NCBI GenBank assembly: GCA_021648375.1
Contig: JAKISW010000032.1
Coordinates: 1 to 32,354, forward strand
Direction: 5' to 3'
DNA: 32,354 bases
Origin: Devosiaceae bacterium
GTDB lineage: Bacteria > Pseudomonadota > Alphaproteobacteria > Rhizobiales > Devosiaceae
Shown here one piece after another: positions 7,834 to 15,936 of this stretch; the stretch's first letter is position 1, and the number at the start of each line of letters is the position of its first letter. The position numbers and the translations under genes are program-made. The notes under the pieces are model-generated. The model was not told the origin of the DNA and made no database searches. It saw only the letters and a list, made by a program, of their open reading frames with translations.

Positions 7834-8913
7834 TTAAAAAAGCTTTCCGCTAAATTCAACGGCTTTTTCACCTCTTGCGCGCAACTCCCCAAGAATAACT
7901 GCATTTTCTCCCTCATTGGTAAGAATTTGCATCAAGTGCTCGGCTTCATTTTTATCAATAATGGCAATCATACCAATTCCACAATTAAATGTACGCAGCA
8001 TTTCCGCTTCTCCTATATTGCCCAGATCATTGAGCCAGGAAAATATTGGGGGAGGTGTAATGGTATCAAGAGAAATGGAAGCGGCAAGATTATCGGGAAG
8101 AATACGCGGAATATTATCGACAAAACCACCCCCGGTAATATGGGCCAGAGCCTTTATGCCAATGCCCGCTTCCAAAGCTGCGAGCAGCGATTTTACATAA
8201 ATTTTCGTCGGGGTAAGCAAGGCCTCAGCAAGAGTTTGATTTTGATCAAAAGAAGCGGGGTCAGAATAGCTTATATTGTTTAATTCAATCAACTTGCGAA
8301 CCAAAGAAAAGCCGTTGGAATGCAGACCTGAGGAGGCAATGCCAACAATCACATCGCCGGATTTCAAATTATCTTTGGGCAACAATTGACCACGCTCGGC
8401 AGCGCCTACGGCAAACCCGGCCAGATCATAGTCTTTGTTTGCGTATATGCCGGGCATTTCAGCAGTTTCGCCGCCAATCAGGGCGCAATTGGCCTGTTTG
8501 CAGCCCTTGGCGATGCCTTGAACAATAGTGGTTGCCTGCGCAACATCCAGCGCTCCGGTGGCCAGATAATCGAGAAAAAACAACGGCTGCGCGCCCTGCA
8601 CAATCAAATCATTGACGCACATGGCCACCAGATCAATGCCGATGGTCCCATGTTGATTGGCCTCGATTGCCACCTTTAGCTTGGTGCCCACCCCGTCATT
8701 GGCGGCAACAAGCACCGGATCAGTAAATCCTGCTGCTTTTAGATCAAACAGGCCGCCAAATCCGCCAATTTCCCCATCCGCTCCGGGGCGGTTTGTGGAT
8801 TTTATGGCCGGCTTTATGGCCTCGACCAGGGCGTTGCCCGCATCAATATCAACACCTGCCTGTTTATAGGTTATAGGATTTGAGGGTGATGATTTTTTAG
8901 ATTTATTAGCCAT
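7834..8913 (-). CDS. purM: Phosphoribosylformylglycinamidine cyclo-ligase (AIR synthetase)
   Basis: PurM closes FGAM to AIR with ATP, the fifth step of purine synthesis. The 359-aa protein has the PurM fold with YKQAGVDIDAGNALVEAIKP at the N-terminus, the active-site segment VAANDGVGTKLKVA, the GIDLVAMCVNDL metal and substrate region, GGETAEMPG, and HITGGGFVDNIPRILP. An N-terminal lysine- and serine-rich extension (ANKSKKSSPSNP) precedes the conserved part. The gene heads a purM-purN unit and is divergent from the AI-2E permease gene, an arrangement seen in many Rhizobiales. Its promoter must lie in the 138 bases between the two starts. Confidence 0.97.
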   Translation of the reverse strand: MANKSKKSSPSNPITYKQAGVDIDAGNALVEAIKPAIKSTNRPGADGEIGGFGGLFDLKAAGFTDPVLVAANDGVGTKLKVAIEANQHGTIGIDLVAMCVNDLIVQGAQPLFFLDYLATGALDVAQATTIVQGIAKGCKQANCALIGGETAEMPGIYANKDYDLAGFAVGAAERGQLLPKDNLKSGDVIVGIASSGLHSNGFSLVRKLIELNNISYSDPASFDQNQTLAEALLTPTKIYVKSLLAALEAGIGIKALAHITGGGFVDNIPRILPDNLAASISLDTITPPPIFSWLNDLGNIGEAEMLRTFNCGIGMIAIIDKNEAEHLMQILTNEGENAVILGELRARGEKAVEFSGKLF

Positions 8914-8957
8914 TTCGGGGGTTCCTGGCGGGTTTTTCCTGTGCCCGATTGTTTTTA

Positions 8958-8991
8958 CTGATAATGATATTTATATTTCATCTGATAATGA
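8958..8991. promoter_or_regulatory. 10-bp direct repeats in purM / AI-2E divergent promoter
   Basis: CTGATAATGA occurs at 8958-8967 and again at 8982-8991, a period of 24 bases, within the intergenic region. A TTGACA hexamer follows at 9000-9005 but has no convincing -10 at the usual distance. The repeats could be an operator for either gene; no regulator is identified. Confidence 0.35.
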
Positions 8992-9051
8992 AATAAACTT
9001 TGACAAGGCGCTGTTAACCACAGATGCCTTTCCATGCAAGGGCAAGAAGCA

Positions 9052-10215
9052 ATGACGATGCAAAAACAGATATTAATCTGGAGCGCCCTGTTGGGGTTCA
9101 GCTTTTTTATTCTTTGGGTATTTCGCGGAATTTTGCTGCCTTTTGTGGTGGGAATGGCCTTGGCCTATCTTTTAGATCCTGTGACTGATTTGCTGGAGAA
9201 AATTAAATTTTCTCGGTTCTGGGCCACCTGTGTGGTGATGACTCTGATGATGGCGATAATTATCAGTGCGTTTTTTCTGCTGGTTCCTGCCATTGTGCAG
9301 CAGGGGGTGGGGCTGGCGCAGGGCTTGCCCGAATATGTGAATATTTTACAGGCCTTTGTCACCGAGCGTGCACCAGAGCTTTATGCGTGGTTGGGGGAAG
9401 AGCGAATTACCCAGTTTGAAAACGGCCTTGCCGATCTGCTTTCAGGTGGTGTCACGATGCTGGGCAATATTACAGCACAAATTATGCAGAGTGGCTTGAC
9501 GCTGATTAATGTATTGGCATTGCTGGTTATTACGCCGGTGGTGGCATTTTATCTGCTGCTGGACTGGGATGGAATGGTAGCGCAGATCGACAAACTTTTG
9601 CCCCGGGATCACCGGGAGGAAATCCGTGATGTGTTGCGCCAGATTGACAAGGCAATGGCGGCGGTTATTCGCGGACAGGGTACCGTTATCATATTGCTTT
9701 CTATATTTTATGGAGTGTCCTTAACGGTTGCGGGCCTAAATTTTGGTCTGGCAATTGGAGTTACGGCCGGGTTGCTTAGTTTTATTCCTTATGTGGGTTT
9801 TCTGGTGGGCATTGTTTTGTCGGCTGGCGTGGCGATTGTGCAATATTGGCCTGATTTCTGGCCAATCGGTATCGTGCTTGGGATATTTCTAGTGGGGCAG
9901 TTTTTAGAGGGTAATATTCTATATCCAAAACTTGTTGGCTCCAGCATAGGGGTGCATCCGGTGTGGCTGATGTTTGCTCTGTTTGCCGTTGGCACTTTGT
10001 TTGGTTTTGTAGGATTGTTGCTGGCCGTTCCCATCGTGGCGTTTATCGGGGTTTTGGTGCGTTTCGCCATCAAGAAATATACACAAGGGCCGCTATATCT
10101 GGGAGAAGAAGCAACGGCGGCTGGTGCCGCAGGCCCTACAAAACAAACCAGCGCAACAGGTGTTAAATCTGCAAAAACTTCAAAATCCTCCACAAGTGCA
10201 AAAGGTAAAAAATGA
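9052..10215 (+). CDS. AI-2E family transporter (PerM/TqsA-type permease)
   Basis: This polytopic inner-membrane protein (387 aa from this start) has about eight helices. Family features include LPFVVGMALAYLLDPVTDLLE, the middle motif TPVVAFYLLLDWDGM, IRGQGTVIILLSIFYG, the SFIPYVGFLVG segment and the final FGFVGLLLAVPIVAFIGVLVRF. Members export quorum signals in a few cases but most have unproven roles. The tail from about residue 360 is an Ala/Ser/Thr/Lys-rich low-complexity region, probably cytoplasmic. I prefer ATG 9052 because AAGGGCAAGAAG precedes it; an ATG at 9034 and one at 9058 are also in frame. Its stop overlaps the ATG of the HdaA-like gene (ATGA), which marks an operon with hdaA, ppk and ppx. 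Confidence 0.88.
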   Translation: MTMQKQILIWSALLGFSFFILWVFRGILLPFVVGMALAYLLDPVTDLLEKIKFSRFWATCVVMTLMMAIIISAFFLLVPAIVQQGVGLAQGLPEYVNILQAFVTERAPELYAWLGEERITQFENGLADLLSGGVTMLGNITAQIMQSGLTLINVLALLVITPVVAFYLLLDWDGMVAQIDKLLPRDHREEIRDVLRQIDKAMAAVIRGQGTVIILLSIFYGVSLTVAGLNFGLAIGVTAGLLSFIPYVGFLVGIVLSAGVAIVQYWPDFWPIGIVLGIFLVGQFLEGNILYPKLVGSSIGVHPVWLMFALFAVGTLFGFVGLLLAVPIVAFIGVLVRFAIKKYTQGPLYLGEEATAAGAAGPTKQTSATGVKSAKTSKSSTSAKGKK

Positions 10216-10937
10216 GCGCTAATGGCGAAAAATCTGTTGAGGCTGAGGAGAAAAAGGGACAGCTGACATTTGATCTGACTTATGAAACCTCCTATGCGCA
10301 AAAGGATTTTATCGTAACCGAAGGTAACCGGTTGGCGTTCGAGCATATTATCAGCTTTCCCAATTGGTCGGCTCCTTTGACCCTGATTACGGGAGATCAA
10401 AAATCGGGAAAAACCCATCTTGGAAAGGTGTGGGCCAAACTTGCACAAGCGAAGATTGCCACCAACGATGAGTTGGAAAAGCTGGCAGGTGAGGGCGGGC
10501 AAACACCCGTTCTGCTGGATAATGTTGATCGCGCCGGGTTTGAAGAAAATGCGCTGTTTCATTTGTTAAATCAAAGCATGCGCGATGCTCGACCGGTTTT
10601 TATGAGCGCACGCGAGCCGGTGATCAACTGGCCTTTTTTAACTGATGATGTTAAATCCAGAGCTCGACTTGCATCTCATTTCAGCTTGCAGGCAGCCAGC
10701 GATCTGCAACTCTCGCAAATGTTTGCAAAACTGTTCGATGATCGCCAGATTGTTGTTTCTCCGGAGACAATTTCTTATCTGGTGGCGCGAATTGAGCGCT
10801 CCCCCGGGGAGGTTTTTGCCTTGAGCGAAATACTGGATAGACTGGCATTGCAAAAGGGCAAGGCGATTGGCAAAAAAATTGCCAGCGAAGCAATAAAAAT
10901 CCGTCAGGACATGGCGACAAGGAATAATCATGGCTGA
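10212..10937 (+). CDS. hdaA: HdaA-like DnaA-related regulator of replication initiation
   Basis: The 241-aa protein resembles the AAA+ part of DnaA without the DNA-binding domain IV, as in Hda/HdaA. Visible parts are a possible beta-clamp-binding peptide QLTFDL (residues 17-22), a Walker A loop GDQKSGKT (61-68), a Walker B-like PVLLDNVD, and a sensor/arginine region with SRARLASHFSLQAASDLQ. In the family it works with the DNA-loaded sliding clamp to make DnaA hydrolyse ATP, so that replication starts once per cycle. It overlaps the permease gene by 4 bases and ppk by 8 bases, so translation of all three is probably coupled. The same neighbourhood is common in Rhizobiales. The function is inferred from family and context. 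Confidence 0.87.
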   Translation: MSANGEKSVEAEEKKGQLTFDLTYETSYAQKDFIVTEGNRLAFEHIISFPNWSAPLTLITGDQKSGKTHLGKVWAKLAQAKIATNDELEKLAGEGGQTPVLLDNVDRAGFEENALFHLLNQSMRDARPVFMSAREPVINWPFLTDDVKSRARLASHFSLQAASDLQLSQMFAKLFDDRQIVVSPETISYLVARIERSPGEVFALSEILDRLALQKGKAIGKKIASEAIKIRQDMATRNNHG

Positions 10938-13083
10938 AAATATATTGTCCGACTCACAAATCAAGGAACTAAGCACCAGTCCTTCAAGGTTTGTAAATCG
11001 GGAGGTTTCATGGCTGCAATTTAATATGCGGGTTTTGGAAGAGGCGGGTAACAAGGCTCATCCTCTTTTGGAACGTATGCGGTTCGTTTCAATTTCTGCG
11101 GCCAATCTGGATGAGTTTTTCATGGTTCGGGTGGCAGGGCTTCTCTCGCAACAGCGCTCTGGTGTTAATCGGCTTTCTGTTGATGGGCTAAATGCTTCGG
11201 AACAGCTAGAAGAAATTATGAACCTGGCCCAGCATCTGCATCTGGAACAGCAGGAGCACTGGCAGACCTTGCGCCGGGCGCTGACTAAAAAAAAGGTGAT
11301 TATTCACGAGGCAGCTGATTTGGGAGAGGCGCAAATTACCTATCTCAAAAAACTTTACCGGCAGGAATTATTTCCGGTTCTCACTCCTGTTGCAGTTGAT
11401 CCGGCCCATCCGTTTCCGTTTATTCCCAACCTTGGTTTTACTGTTGCTGTACAATTGGAAAGTATTGAGGACGCACACCGGATGATGGCGCTGGTGCGTA
11501 TTCCAAATTCCCTTGATCGTTTTGTCACCCTGCCTGATGACTTAACAAGCGATGAGCGAATTGAGCTGGTGACCATTGAAAATGTCGTATCGCTTTCCTT
11601 TGATAAAATGTTTCCCGGATTTAAGGTCCTTGGGTCCGGGGCGTTTCGTATTTTGCGCGACAGTGAGCTGGAAATCGACGAAGAAGCTGCTGATCTGGTG
11701 GAGGAGTTTGAAACCGCCATCAGGCAAAGACGGCGCGGAATAACCATTCGGCTGGAAGTTGAAAGGACGATGCCCAAATCTCTTCGTCGTCAGATTGCTG
11801 ATAATCTGGGAATAACCAGAGCTGAAATATTTGATGGTACCGGGTTTTTGGGGCTGGCTGATGCGGCTGCAATTTGCTCAATTCCCCGCCCTGATCTGTT
11901 GTTCAAGCCCTATAGGGCGCGCTTTCCCCAACGAATTCGCGATCATAACGGGGATTGTCTGGCAGCTATCAGGCAAAAGGATATTCTGGTTCATCATCCA
12001 TTTGAGAGCTTTGACGTGGTGGCTTTGTTTTTGTCCCAGGCAGCAGCAGACCCGGATGTGGTAGCAATAAAACAAACCCTTTATCGAACCTCTGCAAATT
12101 CTCCCATTGTAAAAGCTTTGATCAATGCGGCAGAGGCGGGTAAGTCGGTTACGGCACTGGTGGAGCTGAAGGCGCGGTTTGACGAGGAGGCAAATATTCG
12201 CTGGGCTCGGGATCTGGAACGGGCCGGAGCGCAGGTGGTATTTGGCTTTGTTGAACTTAAAACCCACGCTAAACTTTCTCAGGTAGTGCGTCGGGAGCGG
12301 GGTAAGCTGGTTTCATATTGTCATATTGGCACCGGCAATTATCACCCCATTACTGCCAAAGTTTATACCGATCTTTCCTATTTTACCTCCAACCAGACCT
12401 TGGCTCGTGATGTGGCGCGGGTGTTTAATTTCATAACAGGTTATGCCTCGCCTACCGAGCTTGAGGCTCTTGCAGTATCCCCCTTAAATCTGCGTCAGCG
12501 TTTGATTGATGATATTGATGTGGAGGTAAAAAATGCCAAAAACGGTAAACCCGCCGCAATCTGGCTAAAAATGAACTCACTGATCGATCCGCAGATTATT
12601 GATGCGCTTTATAGTGCCAGTCAGAAGGGGGTAGATATTGATCTGGTAGTGCGCGGAATTTGTGGGTTACGCCCCGGTATTCCGGGTTTTTCTGACAATA
12701 TTCGGGTTAAGTCGGTGGTGGGGCGGTTTTTGGAGCATTCACGTATTTATTGTTTTGCAAATGGTGAGGCTATGCCATCCCCAAAAGCAAAAGTTTATAT
12801 TTCCTCGGCTGATCTCATGCAGAGAAATCTCGATGGCAGGGTGGAAACTCTGGTGCCAATCACTAACAAAACCGTTCATAAGCAGATACTTGAGCGCATA
12901 ATGGTGGCAAACCTTAAGGACAATCAGCAGAGCTGGACATTGCTGCCCGATGGAAGCTCGCAGCGCTTAAAGCCTGCCAAGGGGGAAGAGGAATTTAACG
13001 TGCATAATTACTTTATGACCAACCCGTCTCTTTCCGGCCGGGGTACGGCAATGCTGGATGGTGACGATGAGGCCGGCCAATAA
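10930..13083 (+). CDS. ppk: Polyphosphate kinase 1
   Basis: PPK1 makes long-chain polyphosphate from ATP reversibly at the membrane. The 717-aa length matches the family. The start region FVNREVSWLQFNMRVLEEA is the PPK N domain, followed by the head domain and two phospholipase-D-like C-terminal domains. The two histidines known in E. coli as 435 and 592 appear here as His446 (KTHAKLS) and His603 (LEHSRIY), with the same spacing of 157 residues. PDVVAIKQTLYRTS and HIGTGNYHPITAKVYTD are further strong motifs. The ATG at 10930 lies inside the end of hdaA, and ppx begins 2 bases after the ppk stop, so synthesis and breakdown enzymes are made from one transcript. Confidence 0.98.
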   Translation: MAENILSDSQIKELSTSPSRFVNREVSWLQFNMRVLEEAGNKAHPLLERMRFVSISAANLDEFFMVRVAGLLSQQRSGVNRLSVDGLNASEQLEEIMNLAQHLHLEQQEHWQTLRRALTKKKVIIHEAADLGEAQITYLKKLYRQELFPVLTPVAVDPAHPFPFIPNLGFTVAVQLESIEDAHRMMALVRIPNSLDRFVTLPDDLTSDERIELVTIENVVSLSFDKMFPGFKVLGSGAFRILRDSELEIDEEAADLVEEFETAIRQRRRGITIRLEVERTMPKSLRRQIADNLGITRAEIFDGTGFLGLADAAAICSIPRPDLLFKPYRARFPQRIRDHNGDCLAAIRQKDILVHHPFESFDVVALFLSQAAADPDVVAIKQTLYRTSANSPIVKALINAAEAGKSVTALVELKARFDEEANIRWARDLERAGAQVVFGFVELKTHAKLSQVVRRERGKLVSYCHIGTGNYHPITAKVYTDLSYFTSNQTLARDVARVFNFITGYASPTELEALAVSPLNLRQRLIDDIDVEVKNAKNGKPAAIWLKMNSLIDPQIIDALYSASQKGVDIDLVVRGICGLRPGIPGFSDNIRVKSVVGRFLEHSRIYCFANGEAMPSPKAKVYISSADLMQRNLDGRVETLVPITNKTVHKQILERIMVANLKDNQQSWTLLPDGSSQRLKPAKGEEEFNVHNYFMTNPSLSGRGTAMLDGDDEAGQ

Positions 13084-13085
13084 TC

Positions 13086-14657
13086 ATGACCGATAATGGT
13101 CAAACAGATCAGAGCAATGCCCTTGAAGGGGGGCGGGTATCCGATATGGCCTCTGTTGGGGTGCTTGATATTGGCTCAAATTCGGTTCGGCTGGTGGTTT
13201 ATGAGCATTTTGGGCGCACCTTGACGCCCCTGTTTAACGAAAAGGCCAATTGCACCCTTGGGCGCGGGGTGGCAAAAGATAAAAAAATTGCGCCTGAAAA
13301 TGCTTCCAAGGCGCTTAAAGCCATTGCCAGGTTTGGGTTGGTGGTAAAACTAATGGAAGTGAAAACCGTCTATATTATAGCCACTTCGGCAGTGCGTGAA
13401 GCCAGCAATGGCAAGAAATTCATGGCCGGTGTTGAATTGCTTATGGAAGCAAAAGGGCATATTCTCAGCGGGGCGCAAGAGGCTCATTATGCGGCCAGAG
13501 GCATTATCTTTGGCATACCGGACTTTGAGGGAGTGGTGGGGGATTTGGGCGGCGGATCGCTGGAATTATCCATGGTCGGCTCAAAGAAGGATTTTGGTGG
13601 CGAAACTCATGCTTTGGGTGTAATCCGGCTGGAAGATGATAGCGGTTTTTCCATTTCAAAGGCGACAAAAATTGCCAAGAAACATTTAGAAAAATCTACT
13701 GTTCTAAATAAAAACCGACACGAAACCTTTTGCGCCATTGGCGGCACTTGGCGTGCTTTTGCTCTTTTGATGCAGGTCAGGTCAAATTATCCTTTGCATA
13801 TGGTGCAAAATTATCAGGTCAGCGCTGTCGATGCGCTAAAGCTGGCCCAAGAACTTATCGAAAATAAAGAACTTATCGAAAATAATGAACTGATTGAAAA
13901 CAATGGCGAGGTTGCAGGAATCGAAACCGTGTCTCGATCGCGCCGACCTTTGTTGGTTTATGGGGCGGTGGTGATGGCGGCGGTTCTGGAAAGAGGAAGT
14001 TTCAAAAACATCGTATTTTCCTCCCACGGGGTGCGCGAGGGATATTTGTTTGATCGTCTTGATGCCAGGGAGGCAAAAAAAGATCCGTTAATCGTGGCCA
14101 GTGAGGAAATCTGTTATTTGCGCGCCCGTTCGGTGGTGCATGCGGGAGAGTTGGTGAAATTCAGCGCAGGTTTTATGAAAGAGATGGGGGAAGAAGAAAA
14201 TTCTTCCCAGCAGAGATTGCGTCATGCGGCCTGCCTGTTATCCGATATTGGTTGGCGCGGACATCGGGATTATCGGGGGGAGCAAAGCGTAGATCTGGTG
14301 GCTTACAGCGCGCTGATTGGTGTTGATCACCCCGGCCGCGCCTTCATGGCCGAAATTCTGGCGGTGCGCTATATGGGGCTGAACCATAAAAGTTCGAGTC
14401 AGCAATTATCAGACCTGATGGGAGAAAAAACCCAATATCGGGCCAGAACTATCGGAGCGCTTATTCGACTGGCTTATGTTCTGTCCGGGGCCATGCCGCA
14501 AATCCTGCCCAAAATCAGATTTAAAATTACTACCGAGAAGCTGATTCTTCTGCTTCCCGGTGAATATTCATTTTTGGATAGTTTGCGCCTTCAAAGCAGG
14601 CTGGCGCAATTGGCCCAGCATCTGGAAATAGAGCGCTCGGAAATTAATTTTATATAA
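13086..14657 (+). CDS. ppx: Exopolyphosphatase (Ppx/GppA family)
   Basis: The 523-aa protein is an ASKHA-fold phosphatase that releases phosphate from polyphosphate ends; a pppGpp phosphohydrolase role is also possible in this family. The N-terminal phosphate loop DIGSNSVRLVVYE starts at residue 28, and the second loop VVGDLGGGSLELS lies near 150-162. VFSSHGVREGYLFDRL closes the catalytic part, and a helical C-terminal domain (about 330-523) includes RLRHAACLLSDIGWRGH. About 20 polar residues precede the usual start, and an in-frame ATG at codon 21 could be the true initiator. A three-unit 18-base repeat adds ELIEN(K/N) blocks at residues 256-273. It is 2 bases downstream of ppk and converges with rnd 11 bases from its stop. 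Confidence 0.93.
   Translation: MTDNGQTDQSNALEGGRVSDMASVGVLDIGSNSVRLVVYEHFGRTLTPLFNEKANCTLGRGVAKDKKIAPENASKALKAIARFGLVVKLMEVKTVYIIATSAVREASNGKKFMAGVELLMEAKGHILSGAQEAHYAARGIIFGIPDFEGVVGDLGGGSLELSMVGSKKDFGGETHALGVIRLEDDSGFSISKATKIAKKHLEKSTVLNKNRHETFCAIGGTWRAFALLMQVRSNYPLHMVQNYQVSAVDALKLAQELIENKELIENNELIENNGEVAGIETVSRSRRPLLVYGAVVMAAVLERGSFKNIVFSSHGVREGYLFDRLDAREAKKDPLIVASEEICYLRARSVVHAGELVKFSAGFMKEMGEEENSSQQRLRHAACLLSDIGWRGHRDYRGEQSVDLVAYSALIGVDHPGRAFMAEILAVRYMGLNHKSSSQQLSDLMGEKTQYRARTIGALIRLAYVLSGAMPQILPKIRFKITTEKLILLLPGEYSFLDSLRLQSRLAQLAQHLEIERSEINFI
13851..13904 (+). repeat. Three 18-bp tandem units inside ppx
   Basis: Units at 13851, 13869 and 13887 are 18 bases each; the first two differ at one base and the third has several changes. 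They encode ELIENK, ELIENN and ELIENN in frame. The block lies in a probable surface helix or loop between the two lobes of the catalytic region, where related proteins have a shorter segment. Confidence 0.9.
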
Positions 14658-14668
14658 TTTTGGAAGTT

Positions 14669-15832
14669 TCAGCTTTTGGGATTATCAATTTCTATTTCAA
14701 CAATGCCCTCTGGTGAGGCGGCAAGGCCCAGTTTTCCATGTTTTAAGGCCAAGGCCTTTTTTCCAAATAATTCAAATCGCCAACCGCTCATGGCGGCGAT
14801 GTCGGCATTGTCGCTTAAAACCAGCTCGTCGATATCGTTGGAATTGGCGATGATACGCGAGGCAACCCCTTCACGCTCGGCAACGGCTTTGACCAATACT
14901 CGCAACAAATCACCAATCGGGCCTTTGGGCGAGGGGCCCATGCGCCGTTTTGGCATAGGGGGCAATTCAGTATCCGGGATATTTTCGACCTTTTTTGTCA
15001 GCGCAATGATTTCCTGGGCGAGGCGGGAATTGCCAAAACCCTTTGGCACAGCGCGAAACCGATCAAAATCTTTTTGGGATTTTGGGCGTTGAATAGCCAA
15101 CTCATAAAGGGCATCGTCTTTTAGTACCCGGCGGCGCGGGCGATCGCTTTCCTGAGCTTTTTGTTCTCTTAGCGCTGCCAGTTCTTTTAACATTGCCAGA
15201 TCACGAGGGCGATTTACCTTGGATTTTAAGCGCACCCAGGCGTCTTTTGGTTCCATTATGTAGGTGGAGAGGCTGGTAAGGGGCTGTTGCTCATCCTGCA
15301 TCCACGAAACCCTGTTTAGTTTTTTGAGTTGCTTCGACAGTTCCAGATAAATGTCGCGCAAATGGGTAACGTCAGCCAGAGCATAGGCCATTTGTTTTTC
15401 GGTTAAGGGTCGGGCGGCCCAATCGGTAAAACGCGAACTTTTATCGACCTGAGCACCAACAATCGCCTGAACCAGTTTGTCATAGGAAATTGAATCACCA
15501 TAACCACAAACGCTGGCCGCTATCTGACTGTCAAAAACCGGACTTGGCACAGTACCGGTCATTTTGACGAAAATCTCTATATCCTGACGGGCGGCATGAA
15601 AAACTTTGACAATTTTTTCATTTGCAAGCAATTCAAGCAATGGGGAAAGGTCAATATCTTTGGCCATCGGATCAATCAACACAGCCTCGTCACTGGTGGC
15701 AACCTGAACAAGGCACAATATGGGCCAATAGGTGGTTTCGCGATGAAATTCGGTGTCTATGGTGATGAAATCAAATTTGCCTGCTCGCTGGCAAAAAATT
15801 TTGAGTTCTTCGGTGCCGCTAATCAGTTGCAT
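14669..15832 (-). CDS. rnd: Ribonuclease D
   Basis: RNase D is a 3'-5' exoribonuclease that trims tRNA and other stable RNA ends in the cytoplasm. The 387-aa protein has the DEDD exonuclease signature: ExoI DTE at residues 26-28 in TIDTEFHRETTYWP, ExoII in KVFHAARQDIEIF, and ExoIII as YALADVTHLRDIY. A first HRDC domain lies around residues 205-290 (RPRDLAMLKELAALREQKA). The C-terminal region after PPMPKRRMGPSPKGPIGDLL may form the second, more diverged HRDC-like domain. The gene converges with ppx and is divergent from aspS, with 104 bases between the two starts, consistent with the usual Rhizobiales order. Confidence 0.94.
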   Translation of the reverse strand: MQLISGTEELKIFCQRAGKFDFITIDTEFHRETTYWPILCLVQVATSDEAVLIDPMAKDIDLSPLLELLANEKIVKVFHAARQDIEIFVKMTGTVPSPVFDSQIAASVCGYGDSISYDKLVQAIVGAQVDKSSRFTDWAARPLTEKQMAYALADVTHLRDIYLELSKQLKKLNRVSWMQDEQQPLTSLSTYIMEPKDAWVRLKSKVNRPRDLAMLKELAALREQKAQESDRPRRRVLKDDALYELAIQRPKSQKDFDRFRAVPKGFGNSRLAQEIIALTKKVENIPDTELPPMPKRRMGPSPKGPIGDLLRVLVKAVAEREGVASRIIANSNDIDELVLSDNADIAAMSGWRFELFGKKALALKHGKLGLAASPEGIVEIEIDNPKS

Positions 15833-15936
15833 AAAGTGGCCATTCCCTTTATCGAAGTTCCCTCGAACGAGGATTGAAATAAATCTAAGCGTTCTATTTT
15901 GAACAACCTGTCTAACAGCACCAAGAGAATTTAACC

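Noticed and set aside
7726..8283. 185-codon plus-strand open frame
   Set aside because: It is antisense to purN and purM, whose catalytic motifs are intact.
9789..10562. 257-codon minus-strand open frame
   Set aside because: It is antisense to the end of the AI-2E permease and the start of hdaA, both clearly coding on the plus strand.
14391..14402. GTTCGAGTC resembling a tRNA T-arm
   Set aside because: It is inside ppx and has no acceptor or anticodon stems around it.
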